This document shows, one piece after another, positions 36,741 to 48,827 of a stretch of DNA of 64,000 bases; the first letter of the stretch is position 1, and each line of letters starts with the position of its first letter. A model generated the notes under the pieces. That model did no database searches. It was not told the DNA's origin and saw only the letters and a list, made by a program, of their open reading frames with translations. Source of the stretch: Atherix ibis (lineage: Eukaryota > Arthropoda > Insecta > Diptera > Athericidae); contig OY282606.1 in assembly GCA_958298945.1 (NCBI GenBank), positions 52,093,920-52,157,919 on the forward strand, written 5' to 3'. Made by a program: the position numbers and the translations under genes.

Positions 36741-36810
36741 GATTGTCAATTAAAATATAATGTAAATCTGCTTGTTACAATAAAACTGTAGTTGCAGATA
36801 AAAAAAAACT
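35250..36810 (+). mobile_element. Jockey-type non-LTR retrotransposon, 5'-truncated (J1)
   Basis: The fragment begins in the region between the endonuclease and reverse transcriptase domains (NEAVNDLTLYIQHA matches DAVNDLTVCIQNS in J2), runs through a broken reverse transcriptase, and ends in 3' untranslated sequence with an A-run at about 36,800. An internal deletion after the YADD motif joins ASNN to the C-terminal IQSKILRKMVDTPFYVRNN segment. The conserved 3' sequence AAACGCCGATGGGTGTTTAC (about 36,705) is shared with other Jockey pieces in this window. Confidence 0.85.
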
Positions 36811-39800
36811 GTTGCTTAAATAAAATTCTCCTTGACTATGTTAAAAAAAAAATTATTGTAATCTTTAAACTTTTTTGAAAAATATGGAAATTATTGAAAA
36901 AATATCAACAAATTTTGGATAAGAAAACTACTTTGTCAAAATTAATTATAATAAAAAAAAAAATATTGATAGTGTAGGAAGTAAAATAATGATAATGAGA
37001 TAATAGTTAATTATAAAAATCCTGATTAAAATAAAATATTCTCAAGGACATTACAATAATAATATGATAATAAAAAAAAAACACTTATACAAAAAGTTAA
37101 AAATAAAAAAAAATTATAAGAAATTACACTAAATCATATCAAAACTGACACTATTTTCCATAAACAAGTTATATTTATTCATAAAAACCAATCAGATTGT
37201 TACTCAAATGAATTTACTACGACAAAAAAACCCTCCCCCCATTTAAAAAACAGAGAACATTTACTGTAAAAAAAATACGGTTAATACGGAATTACCTTAA
37301 AAATAATAGAAATATTAATAAATGTTCAACCTTTTTTCTCGTTTCTCCTCCTATTATTCTGACTAGTGCCGTTATCGCTTCATCGAGTATTTTTCGATTG
37401 TCATTATTTTCTTATTGTTAATAAAATTGAATAGAAAAAATTATAATTACAATAAAATTGCAGAGAAAATATTCTCTCATTGCAATTGGTAGGAAGGAGA
37501 TAACGTATCAGACCATACACATATGTTCACAGGTATTGAGTGCAAACGAAAGAGATACAATCCGTTTTATTATCAATTCTTACTCGTTTAATTTGCATTT
37601 TATTTTGCCGTAGATTTTCTTATCGAACTGATCGTATCGCTATCGCACTTTGGCACACGCGTTCAAGCTGATTCTTTTTTTTTTTTTGCTCTCTGATTTT
37701 TTTTATTGTAGACAATATCTTTTTTTCTCCTATTGAACATTATAATTAATTTCGGGATTTTTTCTTTCATTTCCTTTTGTTATTAAAATTGTTTAATTAA
37801 TTTTTCATGTTAATTTCGATGGTTTTACCTGTTTCCCGTTTTTTTATCTACACTATAATTTATTATTCTTATTTTCTTGATTTTATTTAAAGTGTGCCGG
37901 TTTTTTTTAACTTTTAAATTTTTATAAAATTAATATAGAATTTTAAGAACTCTATTCATTTCTAATAATAATAAATAAGTTTTTTTGTAGAAAAATGAGT
38001 TTTAAGATTTGTTAGCACTTTCACTTTTTATAATTCTTCATTTTCTTGGTAATTAATAAAAAAAATATACACAAAAAACAGCATTCGTAAAGTGTCATTG
38101 AATTTTCTACAAGAAAAAAGTATTTAAAAATAATTAAAAAGCAAATAACTTCGACAAAAAATTAAATTTGAATAAAAACTAAAGAACTTTAGTTAAAAAA
38201 AAAAAACCTTCAAAATTTATTGAAAAAAATTATTTATTAAAATTCAATTTAGGATCTTTTTTTTCCATTCCGATAGTAAAAAAATTCAATTTTTACCGAT
38301 TTATAATTATTGATTGGAATTTTAGGAAAAGTAAAACAATCTCACAGAAAAGTAAACGTAGAACTACACATGGGAGAAAATTTTCCCATCTACATTTTAG
38401 AAAGAGAAAAGGAAGAAAACCAAATTTTTAAAAAAAAATTGTAACTCTATTTTTTTACCTAAAAAAAAAATATTTCGAAAGAAAAACACAATAAAAAAAA
38501 TCATATTTATTTTTAAGGTAATATTTTTGAAAAATTTCTTAAATGACATTGATTTTATTCGGCATTGAAAAAGACCTTGTGCAGATTTGACCTTGACTAT
38601 ATGTACACTTTTCACTTTTATGTACACGTACGTGAAATATTTCAACCCTTTTGGCTATAAACCAGGAAGAGTTGTAAAATTCGTCTCGGCCATCAAAATA
38701 TTCTTTAACCCTTTTTCTTGGTCAGCCTCCAAAAATGAAGAAAAAAAACAAAAAAATTGACTATAAAACGATTCAATTGACGAGGCATATTTTGAAGGAC
38801 CACAGCCATTTTTATGGCACATCATTTAAAGAATCGGTTTTTAAAAGGGTTAAGAAGAAAAAATGAAGGTCTTCCGTAACAATTTTTTAACAATTTAATG
38901 ACATTCAGTTTTAAGTAGGTTTTTTTTTTTTTCGTTTTCCATATTTTAAGGTCTTGAAAGATTGTTAAGGCCACTCACACTTTTTTTATACACTTTTTAC
39001 AAATTTTTTATCATTTATTCTTATTTTTCTAAGGTCATTGTTATTTTGTCCAATTAAAAAGGGTCACCTTTTTTTTTTTTTTTTGTTATGAGTCCTTGTA
39101 TTAAGTATTTGCTGTATAACAAAAATTATAAAAACAGAACCCATAAAATTTTATTGAACCTCATTTGCAGTCGACAAAAATCATAATTTAATGGCTTCAC
39201 TTTTGCTGTTTATCATCGAAAATTATCCTTTGGTAATTTTTGAAGTGACGAAAAGGAGTAGTTTTTAGAAAGTATTTAATATTTATGATGGTAGATTTTA
39301 TTATAAAATTGGGAAAATTATTGTAGTTTTTTATTTTTCATTTTAATAAATTAGATTTGCCGGTAAAAGACGACAGTCGTTTTTTTTGTTGTTGTAGAAA
39401 ACTGAAACTCCCCAAAAGCGTCTATGATGAAAATTCCATATTCCAAAAATGATTGGAAAACCCCGATTTAGAAAGAAAAAATAAATATTTAACTCAAAAA
39501 ATTAGCACACACTCAATTATTATGATTAAGAAACTTAAATTAGCTTACGAAAGTGATTAAAAATTTAGTGCAGAAAGGAACTGGCAAATATTTCAATAAA
39601 GAAGGACAAAGGATTAGTAATCAAATTTTTTTGGAGTGAGATGGGGGGATAAGTAAACCCCACAAGTATTTGTATGAAATTCATAATTTTTATAAATAAT
39701 TGCTTATCATCCTTAACTCCTTCTCAGTCCGCCAGCTTCCACCTAATTCATATTCCCAAATGATTACGTCTTCGTAACAATCGTAATATTTCTTAAAAAT

Positions 39801-42165
39801 AGAAAAGCTAAAATCATGGACAAAAACATGGATTATATTAGCGCCATTTTGTAAAGTTTTCTCGCCTTTTTCTATTCTTTGTCCTAGAAGATATTTGCCC
39901 ACTTTTGTCTCTTGTCACATTCAAACAATTTATGCGAAATGGCGTCTCTTATAATATTTTCGTTATGATTTTCTAGTCGTTTACTTTTTTTCCTATTTTG
40001 TATTTTTTATTTGTTGTTGTATTTTTGCTTATTGCGGTTGTAAGCCATTGGCAAGGATGGTTGGGATTCTGTGGAAAATCTTCTACTCGGAAACAATGGA
40101 AAAATCCGATGAGTTATTGGTGGACGGATGGACGGAGTATGTTAGTAAATGCACGTTTGTAACAAAATATAATCTACAATTTGCAAAGGTACGAGTACAC
40201 ACAGGTAAACGTATGTACGCGTCTAACTAAACTGGTTATAGGTGGGGTGGGGTGGTGGGGATGTAAGACTGCAGAACATATTCAACAGAAAAAAAAGCTG
40301 GTCGTTGTGTAGATGGCGGGATCAGCGAATGAGGATTTTGTGTAACGTTAACACAAAACAGAACCAGTTCGATTTGGTTAGGGGGAGGGATACTGGGGGT
40401 ATTACAGCGATGACACTCGTGCTCGATGACAATGAAATTTAGAAATTCATGTCGCGTTTCAGGCAAATTGCAAGTTTAGTCATTGCTGGCAGGTTTTTAG
40501 TTTATCTGCTCTGCCATCAAATAATATTCGCAGAATGGTTGGTGTTTACTAGAAAATATATACCCCACCACCATACACTATACACTATATAACGAAAATA
40601 GGGGGGGGGGGAAAGAACAGGAAAAATAAGTTAAGCTGAAGCGATAGTGTATGGTGCGTCTGAAGCTCTGAATTCAAAGTGTCGAATGATGAACATGATT
40701 CAGGTAAACGTATTCGCCTTATTAGCAGGGTTTAATATCATATCACGAGAATGGAAGATTCGACGTTTGTTCACCTGTTTCTGTATTCTAAGGTTCGTCA
40801 GGTGTTATTGTTATGCACGGCAAGTTTAGCTACGAAAATATGTACGAACGATGGCATACGCGAAACATTGTGAGTAGTTTTGGTATTTTTTAAAATTCAA
40901 AAATATGCCAAAGAAAATATAATCGAGTCGCTGTTGTATGGTTAAGGAGGAGAGATCTGGTAAATACAATAAAACAACAGAAAGAAGACTAACGAACACC
41001 GGAAGAACTAGTCTCCAAAGTCAATATTACCGCAATTGATGGTCTTGTTTTCTCACGTCGATAAAAGTCCTACCCATCAAAAGTTTTTTAGAATTTTTTC
41101 TATTTACTTTTTTGTTATAAGATGCCAATCGATAGGGAACAGCTATAACAAATGGGGTGAGGGGATGAGATTTGTAGAACTCTGAAAGTGCACTAAAAAG
41201 AATAATGAACGAACAGATATCATGCGTCCCTTATTGTTAGTATACATGCTGACACCTAAACGCACACATACTTGTACCCTTAATAGGTAAATCCTTTTAG
41301 TTCGCGAAAAAAAACATCTTCCATTTTGAGTCTACACCTTCTAGTTAATTTTTTTTTTTTTTTTTTTTGCCTTTAAAATATTTTATACTTAAAAGACCGA
41401 AAGAAATTTTTCATTTTGTCTTAGGCGGATGCAGTGTAAAATGGGATTAGGATTGGACTGGCCGTAGTTGAGCGAATGTACGCATTTAGTTTAAATTTAT
41501 GCAAAGACGATTCCCATAAAATTCGATTGGGAATAAATTCACGTATTTTATGCAACCGAATGAGAGGTTTTTCAAACAAGTTTACCTTTTGGGTGGTATT
41601 TGGAGTCCTCTTACTCTCTCCCTTCTTATTCTTTTTAACAATTTTTTTTGTCTTTTATTCATATTAATTTTTTTTGTAATTTTTAGAGTGGAGCAAATAA
41701 TATTGCCTTTCGATGCATTAACAATTGCAAAAATATTATTGCTTTTGTATGAGTGACTTTTCAGGTAGACTTTTAAATAAATAAGACTAATTGCAAATGG
41801 CCAATAAAAAAAAAGTCTAATTGAAAGAGAAACATTAATTATTAATAGAAATTTTTTTTTTCAGCATCAAAAATATTAGTTCTTTCCTCTCTGAGATGAA
41901 TTTTGAAACTGCAAAAACGAAATGGAAAATACTCAACAAATTGAACAAAAAAACGAACTAATTTTCAAAAGAAAATATTTACCAAAGTTTTTGTCAACCA
42001 AAAATAGCCTAAGACCTTCATATTTTCATATTCTAATAGATTTTTTATTTGTTTTGATAAGGATCCAATATTTCTTTTGTAATGAGATTCCCTCCACTGT
42101 GGAGCTTCTAGATCGCTTAATATCTTTGCCAAGTCCTCTTTTTCATTTCTTAAAATAAACCAACA
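36811..42165. other. No gene recognised
   Basis: Long AT-rich spacer with homopolymers and a poly-G run at about 40,600. A possible TTAA-flanked miniature element lies at 38705-38853. Open frames such as 40236-40466 and 41476-41756 lack recognisable domains. GC-richer patches at 40,040-40,860 are the only places where unseen exons seem plausible. Confidence 0.45.
38705..38853. mobile_element. Possible TTAA-flanked MITE
   Basis: A 149 bp segment runs from TTAACCCTTTTT (38705) to AAAAGGGTTAA (ending 38853). It has terminal CCCTTTT/AAAAGGG inverted repeats and TTAA at both ends, the pattern of piggyBac/Looper-type miniature elements. The TIR is short (about 11 bp with TTAA) and lies in AT-rich DNA where chance matches are common. 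No second copy was found in the window. Confidence 0.35.
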
Positions 42166-42167
42166 TA

Positions 42168-43105
42168 CGAGGTCTGTTCAAAAAGTATCGTGAATTTAGA
42201 ATTTTCGCGGGTTACGAATATTCGATTGTCTCTCACTTATACCGATAAGTTCGGCCATTTTGAATATTCAGTTAATTTTTGACAGCTTGCACGTGTTTTG
42301 GCTCGTCTTCGATTTTTGCCCATGCCAAAAAAATGTATCAAAGAATCTCCATCAAATTTTGTGTCAAAAACAATATTAATTGCACAGACTCATTCCGAAT
42401 GTTGACTGTGGCATTTGATGAAGCTACATTGGACCGAAGCAACGTTTATCGGTGGTACAAAATGTTCTCAGAGGGCCGAGAAGATGTGAACGACGTAAAG
42501 CCGGACTCCCGCGCACGGCAACAACAGACGAAAACATTGATGAAGTGAAGAAAATCGTCGAATCACCATTAAAGATGTTGTTGAGGACTTAAACATATCG
42601 ATTGGCTCGTGCCATTCAATTTTTACCAATGATATTGGCGTAAGACGGGTCGCCGAGAAATTCGTCCCAAAATTGCTCAATTTCGACCAAAAACAGCATC
42701 GCATTAACATTGCTAAGGAACTATTGGACTCTGCCCGCGACAACCCAAATTTGCTCTAAAGGGTCATAACTAATGACGAATCATGGGTTTATGCTTATGA
42801 CGTGATAGCCAAAGCTCAATCATCCCAATGGAAGCTGCCGCACAAGCCAAGACCGAATAAAGCACGCCAAGTTCGGTCGAATTTGAAGATTTTGCTTACA
42901 GTTTTCTTCGATTACAGGGGCGTGGTACATCAAGAGTTCTTGCCACAGGATAGAACGGTCAATAAGGAATACTACCTGCAAGTTATGCGCAAGTTACGCG
43001 AATCAATACGCCAGACACGCCCGAATTTTTTGGCCAAAAACAACACACTAATATTGCCTGTGACTTTTTCTTGTTCCCGAAACTGAAGATCCCCATGAAA
43101 GGACG
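42168..43105 (+). mobile_element. Mariner family A, copy 3 (3'-truncated)
   Basis: The left end CGAGGTCTGTTCAAAAAGTA follows TA (42166-42167). The 5' untranslated region is shorter than in other copies. Coding sequence continues into the native C-terminal segment F-P-K-L-K-I-P-M-K-G-R, then similarity stops at about 43,105 and there is no right TIR. It is the only family A copy here that reads through the point where copies 1, 2 and 4 switch to inverted 5' sequence. Confidence 0.85.
42334..43105 (+). pseudogene. Mariner transposase (family A copy 3)
   Basis: Starts at MYQRISIKFCVKNNINCTDS. The N-terminal helix-turn-helix region reads RMLTVAFDEATLDRSNVYRW and YKMFSEGRE to about 42,548. After a frameshift it resumes with VRRVAEKFVPKLLNFDQKQH, KELLDSARDNPNL then a stop, and TNDESWVYAYD (first catalytic Asp at about 42,775). 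QSSQWKLPHKPRP and VFFDYRGVVHQEFLPQ follow. The segment holding the second catalytic Asp is deleted (RQTRPN-FLAKNNTL), as are the residues around the third Asp (ILP-VTFSCS instead of the YSPDLAPCD context). Non-functional. Confidence 0.85.
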
Positions 43106-44105
43106 ACACTATCTAACCCACACAGGAACAGGTCACCAAATGGCGTCATGGCCGTGGTGGTGCCTCATGTCCCTTGGCTCATATCCTATGGGCTATAGAG
43201 CGATTCTATCTAACCCGTACACGTACATGTCGCCAAATAGCTTCATAGTCGTGATGCTGCATCGTGGCCATTGGCTCATTTCCTATGGACCTTACATACA
43301 AAAATAAGCAAACAAAGTAAAAGAAAAATTTAATATAAAAATTTTTTGACAAAAAATCTAATAATTCGGATTAATAATCAGAAAATGGAAAAGGAAAACC
43401 AAAAAATCCCAACAAGAAACAATTCTAAAATCACATAAAAAATTGTTTAATTATAGAAAAATGAAAAATTACCAGAAATTAACAAGAAGCGTTTTAAAAT
43501 AGAATAAAAAAAAAAAAAATATTAGAAAAAATAAGACAAACAAAAAAATTGTAAAAAATTATTAAAAAGTGGATTAATTTATTAAAAAATATTCTTCAAA
43601 ATGTCTTAAAATTTTTAGAAAAAAGCATTTTGCAAATAGTCTTCAAAAAATATTTTAAAATAGAAAAGTAGAAAAAATTTTGTTTCACAAAAACTCATAA
43701 TTAAAAAATAGCCAAAAAAAATTGTGCATTTTTAAAAATATTTGCAACAAAATTTAAGAAATAAATTTACGAAAAAAAAATAAAAGGAAATTTTTTAGAG
43801 AATGTTAAAAATAAAAAATTACCTGTAAAAATGCCATAAAATAAAATAAAAAATTCTCCTAATCGGAAAATAGTCTAGAAACAGAAAAAAAAACACCAAT
43901 CAATAAACGAAAATTATTTTGAAAGGAGTTAAATAAAAAAAAAACAATTTTTTTTTAAAATAAGAATAAAATTCAAAAACTAGTCGAAAATATTATTCAA
44001 AAATTGAAAAGACCTTAAAAAAAATGGAACAACCATAAAAAAAATAAAGTAAAATAAATATAATAAAAAATTTTATTTAAAAATAAGTTTTTTGTTATAA
44101 ATAAA
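43106..44105. other. No gene recognised
   Basis: The first 200 bp are less biased and carry a 78-codon frame with no known domain; the rest is A-rich low-complexity DNA. Confidence 0.5.
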
Positions 44106-44107
44106 TA

Positions 44108-45313
44108 CGAGGGTCGTTAAATAAGTCCTTAGAAAATCCGAGAAATTGCGCTTGTAGTGTCGGTAAACTGTAAGTAGCATTATCGACAGGAAAGCTGTCA
44201 AAATTTCAGCTCGATCCATAGTGTAGGTCAATTTCTAACGTCGATTAAAGTTAACGACATTTAGTTGTGCATAACAATGGAAAAAAGCGAGTTTAGGGCT
44301 GTCATCAAACATCTCCATTTGAAAGGCTTAAGTCCGAAAGAAATCAAAGCCGAGTTGGATGCAGTTCATGGCACATCTGCACCTATGTTTGCGACGGTTT
44401 AAAATTGGGTGAATGAATTTAAACGTGGCCGTTCATCCACAAAAGATGAACATCGTTCAGGACGCCCAGTTGAGGTGTCTACTCCTGAAATCATCGACAA
44501 AATCCACGATCTGATTTTGAACGATCGGCGAATTAAAGTGCGCGAATTAGTTGAGGCCACGGGCATATCACAAGGTACAGTCGCTTCAATTTTGCATGAA
44601 AAATTGTCTGTGAAAAAAATTTCGGCAAGATCCTATTCAGAGGAGAATAAGCATAATCGTGTAGTGGACTCTGAGGCAATGTTGGCACTCTTTCATCGAA
44701 ATCCTGCCAAATTCCTTCGTCGATATGCCACTGTGGACGAAACCTGGATACACTACTACACTCCAGAAACGAAGAGACAGTCATCACAGTGGATTTTCAA
44801 GGGTGAACGGGCTCCGAAGAAGGCAAAATCTGTGCCATCGGCCACGGTCTTTTGGGATTCGCAGGGCATCATTTTTATCGACTACTTGGAAAAAGGAAAA
44901 ACAATAACAGGAGCGTATTACGCGTCGTTATTGTACCGGTTGAGCAAGGAAATCAAAGAGAAACGCCCCCATCTGAAGAAGAAAAAAATCCTCTTGCATC
45001 AGGACAATGCACGTGTTCACACCTGCGCTGTTTTCATGGCCAAAATTGTCGAATTGAGAATGGAATTGTTGCAGTACCCCGCTTATTCACCAGATATTTT
45101 CTTTTCACCAATCTAAAGAAATGGCTTGGCGGATGACGGTTCACTTCCAACGAGGACGTCATTGCTCAAACGGATGAGTATTTTGCAGAACTTCCGAAAT
45201 CCTATTTTTTGGACTGGATAAAAATTTTGGAAAAACGGTTGGGAAAGTGTATATATATTTTTTTAAAACAGTTTTTTTTCATCTTTTTCTAAGGACTTAT
45301 TGAACGACCCTCG
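44108..45313 (+). mobile_element. Mariner family C, copy 1
   Basis: TA at 44106-44107 and 45314-45315. The ends CGAGGGTCGTTAAATAAGTC and, reverse-complemented, CGAGGGTCGTTCAATAAGTC form a TIR of about 28 bp that continues as CTTAGAAAA. Total 1206 bp, close to a full mariner. The transposase lies on the plus strand. Confidence 0.95.
44277..45250 (+). pseudogene. Mariner transposase (family C copy 1)
   Basis: Starts at ATG 44277 with M-E-K-S-E-F-R-A-V. It reads the first helix-turn-helix (HLKGLSPKEIKAELDAVHG), then codon 42 (44400-44402) is TAA where copy 2 has Tyr. The frame reopens at 44409 for 235 codons: RSGRPVEVSTPEIIDKIHDL, the second helix-turn-helix, KKISARSYSEENKHNR where the usual W-V-P-R-L-L linker is missing, VDETWIHYYTPETKRQSSQW with the first catalytic Asp intact, and LLHQDNARVHTC with the second. 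A 14 bp deletion at about 45,096 removes the segment with the third Asp (PAYSPD|IFFSPI). Residues corresponding to G-K-V-M-A before TVFWDSQG are also lost. Catalytically dead. Confidence 0.93.
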
Positions 45314-45315
45314 TA

Positions 45316-45719
45316 TTATAAATTATTCTTAAAATGGACCATTAAATAGGAAATAAATTAAGTAAAAAAAGTATAAAACAAACCTAAAACACACTAAAAA
45401 AATCTAGAAAAATAGAAAAATTTGTCAGTAAAATATTCAAAAATTTTGGAAAAAACTTAAATTTTTGAATAAAAAAAAAAAAGCATATTTAAAATAGTCT
45501 ATAAAATAGCTAACAACATTAAGATTATACACGTATACGTGTATAATCGCCAACACACACAGAGATTAAGTACTCTTGGCTTCGTTACTTTTACAAATGT
45601 CAAGCTATGATGCTAAGATTTAGAGGGAATATCAACAACAGAACTCAAATCGGAACCATGGGAGCGCCACACCCCCATCATTCCGGGAACTTTTTGAATT
45701 TTTAAAATAAATAACACTT
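45316..45719. other. Spacer with a 26 bp palindrome
   Basis: AT-rich DNA, then a less biased 180 bp part with no frame recognised. It contains the perfect palindrome listed at 45523-45548. Confidence 0.5.
45523..45548. repeat. Perfect 26 bp palindrome
   Basis: A fully self-complementary sequence reading GATTATACACGTA on each strand to the centre, with no loop. It is not obviously part of any element found here. Confidence 0.9.
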
Positions 45720-45845
45720 AGACTGATAGAAAAAGGGGATATAGACAATGTCCTAGAGATTTTCTAGAGGAATCTAATTTCCGTTAGTTGGAGAAACGCC
45801 GATGGGTGTTTACTCCCACTTTATGATGCACAAGATTGTACTCGT
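45720..45845 (+). mobile_element. Jockey 3'-end fragment
   Basis: The segment around GTCCTAGAGATTTTCTAGAG and GAGAAACGCCGATGGGTGTT, ending TGATGCACAAGATTGTA, matches the 3' end of J1 (36,650-36,750) on the same strand. It is followed at once by a Jockey reverse transcriptase piece on the opposite strand. Confidence 0.8.
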
Positions 45846-45849
45846 AATT

Positions 45850-46200
45850 ATACAGGAGTGGCCCAAAGATACTACCTTGAGAGATACCAGGTGTGATAGG
45901 GTATATCTCGGGAATTTTCTGTACTAATAGGTAACTGGAAGTGACGTTGGAAGAGATATGATTTTGAAATAAGATAGTACGTAGCATGGAAGGATGCTCT
46001 TGAGTTTCCAGAGCAGTCCAGAGTGCCACGTTCGATCGAAAGCATGGGAGGAATTTAGCACATCATGATTGAAGAAAGTAATTAACAAACAAGGGCCATT
46101 AATATTATCAATATTTGAGAGGATCTTGGTAAATTTTTGAATACTGATAATGGGATACCTTTTGAAAACTTTATGGAGGAGTATAGATATGATGGAGTAA
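45850..46200 (-). mobile_element. Jockey reverse transcriptase fragment (J3)
   Basis: On the minus strand: LSVFKN (fingers), then after a deletion SHAFDRTWHSGLLWKLKSIL with the motif A Asp, and in a shifted frame PGISQGSIFGPLLYN (motif B). Motif C and all downstream parts are missing. The fragment ends where the plus-strand 3'-end fragment begins, so the two pieces are inverted relative to each other. Confidence 0.82.
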
Positions 46201-46239
46201 AGTTTGTTGGGTAAAGATACATGGATGAGTGCGAGTTTT

Positions 46240-48410
46240 GTTGGGTGAATTTTTTATATATATTTTTAATTTTTATTTATATCCATTAGTGGAGGAAAAC
46301 ACCCATCGATGTTACCTCTAGAACAGGTTAATTTTATTTTATAATTTTAGAGAATCTCTCGGCCATCGCCGTTTTTAAAGTCGATGGGTGTATACTGGAA
46401 GGGTGGGCGTGAAAAGTTCCCTTCCTAAAGGATTAGGGTGGAAGGATAGATGGGAATGGAATTTTTTATATCGGGAGATGCATAGTTCACGAACTAATGG
46501 AACATTTAGGTCACGGTGGATAACAGTGTTTCGCACATAAAAGGGGGCATTGACAATTTTGCGAAGGATTCGGGATTGGATTGGAAGGGGGTTGGAATGC
46601 TAAGTCGAACCCCAAAGTTCTAGACCATATGTCCATATTGGTTTCAGAACCATATTGTATAGTAATAGTTTACTTGTTGTTGTAAGTTTTGTTTTACTGT
46701 CTAGGAGACGTAATAATTGTTTGTATCGTCCGCTAAGTTCACGTCTTTTAGTTTTCGTATGAAGGTTCCAGGTTCACCGTTTGTCGAATATAAGTCCAAG
46801 GTAACGTACGCTATTTTTTTGTGGAATAATACTGCCGTTTAGGGTTATGTCGGGAATTTGTTCTCGGCAGAATGTGAAAGTTACATGAGCAGATTTTTGC
46901 TCATTGACCTTCACTCTCCACCTTTTCAACCAAGTTTCTAAGAAGTGGATATGGTTCTGTAGGATACTAATGGCTGTGGAAGGATGTTTGTGATGTGTCA
47001 GGATGGCTGTATCGTCAGCATATGTTGCGGTAAGGATGATGTTGTGGCAAGGAATGTCATGGGTATAAATGTTGTAAAGGATAGGAGCTAGGATACTTCC
47101 TTGAGGGACACCGGCGGAAATTGGATAAATGTCAGAGTACTCAATATTTTCAGCTACCTGAAAATATCGGTCTGAGAGATAAGATTTAAGGATGTGGAAA
47201 TAACCCGAGGGTAGAACTCGCTGCAACTTCCAATGCAATCCAGGATGCCATACACGGTCGAAAGCATGCGAAATGTCAAGAAACACGCCTGGGCAGTATT
47301 CCTTTCGCTCTAGCGAACACGCTATGTAGTCGACTACGCGATGACACTGCTGGATAGTGGAATGCTCAGGTCGAAATCCAAATTGATGCTGAGGAATGAC
47401 ACCCTCGGTTTCAAAAATGGGATAAAGGCGTTTTAGGATTAATTTTTCTAGGATTTTTGATAACATAGGAACGAGACTTATTTTTTGGGCTTATTGGGTT
47501 TTGGGATCATCTTAATTATGGAAAACTTCCACAGGGAAGGAAAAAATGATGTTCGGAGGATACTATTATAAATATAGGTTATAAGGACGAGGGTTTTTTT
47601 TGGAAATTTGCTTCAGGATTTCTGAAGTTATTAGGTCATATCCTGGGGCTTTTGTATTGGAAAGGTGTTCTATTGTGAAGGAGTGAAAAACTTAGGAGGT
47701 GGACTTATGGGCAACTGAGTTGATATTTTTCGGAATATTTGTTCGTCATGCAGAATGTCTTGGACATCTTCGTGAGGTTTAAAGATGTTTTCTAAGTGTT
47801 TGCCGAAGATGTCAGCTTTTTGTTTATCCGTTTTCACCAAGGTTCCGTCGGTATTCCGGAGCGGGTGTGTAGCTGTTTTGTACTTGAGAATTCATCGGAT
47901 AGCTGTCCAAAGTGACCTATTAGTTGTCAGTGATTCTGTGTATTCAGTAAATCGTTCGTTATTATAATTAATTATTTCTTGTTTCAGTTCTCATTGTAGT
48001 TGGTTCAGTTTTTTCTTCTCATTTGGCATTCTTGAACGTTGCCACTGGGCCCTGGCTCGACGTTTCTCGCTTATCAAGCTGCGAATTTTTTGCGGAAGAT
48101 TATAGTCATGTTCTCGTATGGTTGGTTTGTTATGAGTTATGTGGGCGTAAGTGATTGAGTTCTGTATGCAAACAGTCAAGTCGTTTACGGCATCGTCTAT
48201 TTCTTGTACGTTCTTAAGGCTTTGTTGTAAATGAATCTGTTGGTCTAAGTTCTGTCTAAAAATGTCCCAATCAACTTTTCCATTTACAAGTTTGGCAGGA
48301 TAGGATTTTAAGGAAGGAGAAGTGTCTAGTGTTAAGAGAACAGGGGAATGGTCGGAATTCAGGTCAAGGAGTGTATCTATGGAAATGCTAGAATTTTTAA
48401 AAGAAAAAGT
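46240..48410 (-). mobile_element. Jockey-type non-LTR retrotransposon, 5'-truncated (J2)
   Basis: The longest Jockey copy here. From the 5' side (48,410) it starts at the end of the APE endonuclease (DLNSDHSPVLL with the C-terminal S-D-H motif), passes through the linker (48,240-47,500), the reverse transcriptase (47,466-46,774) and the C-terminal domain (46,773-46,360), and ends with 3' untranslated sequence containing CATCGATGGGTGTTTTCCTC and an A-rich tail near 46,250. No target-site duplication was identified. Confidence 0.88.
46774..47466 (-). pseudogene. Jockey reverse transcriptase domain, long open segment
   Basis: A 230-codon uninterrupted frame. It holds KILEKLILKRLYPIFE, HQFGFRPEHSTIQQC, motif A PGVFLDISHAFDRVWH (catalytic Asp in F-L-D-I), motif B AGVPQGSILAPILYNIYTHD, motif C TATYADDTAILTHHKH (two catalytic Asp), and the thumb LETWLKRWRVKVNEQKSAHV with NSVRYLGLIFD. 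The three catalytic aspartates are intact. Frames upstream (LPQKIRSLISEKRRARAQWQ at about 48,050) and downstream (TKLTTTSKLLLYNMVLKPIW at about 46,690-46,630) continue the same polyprotein in other frames with stops, so the gene as a whole is dead. This is the least decayed retrotransposon sequence in the window. Confidence 0.9.
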
Positions 48411-48827
48411 TTAAAAACATCCGAAAAATTATGAAATACACCGAATTCTTTTTTTACACGAATTGTTTTGTTTTAACACGATTTTTAATATTCTATGAAC
48501 TTTTTTATGAATTTTTCCGAGAATTTTTTTAATGAGTTTGTTTCATTCTTACTCCTCACATTATAACTTCACGTTAAATTTTTTTCACAAGTGGGATTCC
48601 CCGAATTATGCGTAGGGTAAAAACGTAATGCATTTTTTATGCAAATTAGTTTTGGTTTTGAGAGTTGAAAAGAAAAGATGTTTAGTTGATGTGAATTTAA
48701 AAAAAGTTATAAGTAAAATAAAGTTAGTGCTCGTATAGATTTATTAACTCAATAACAGGTAAGTTTTAAATAATTTTCAAATCTTTGCATTATTAATATG
48801 AAAAATATTATTGGTAACCTTAATACA

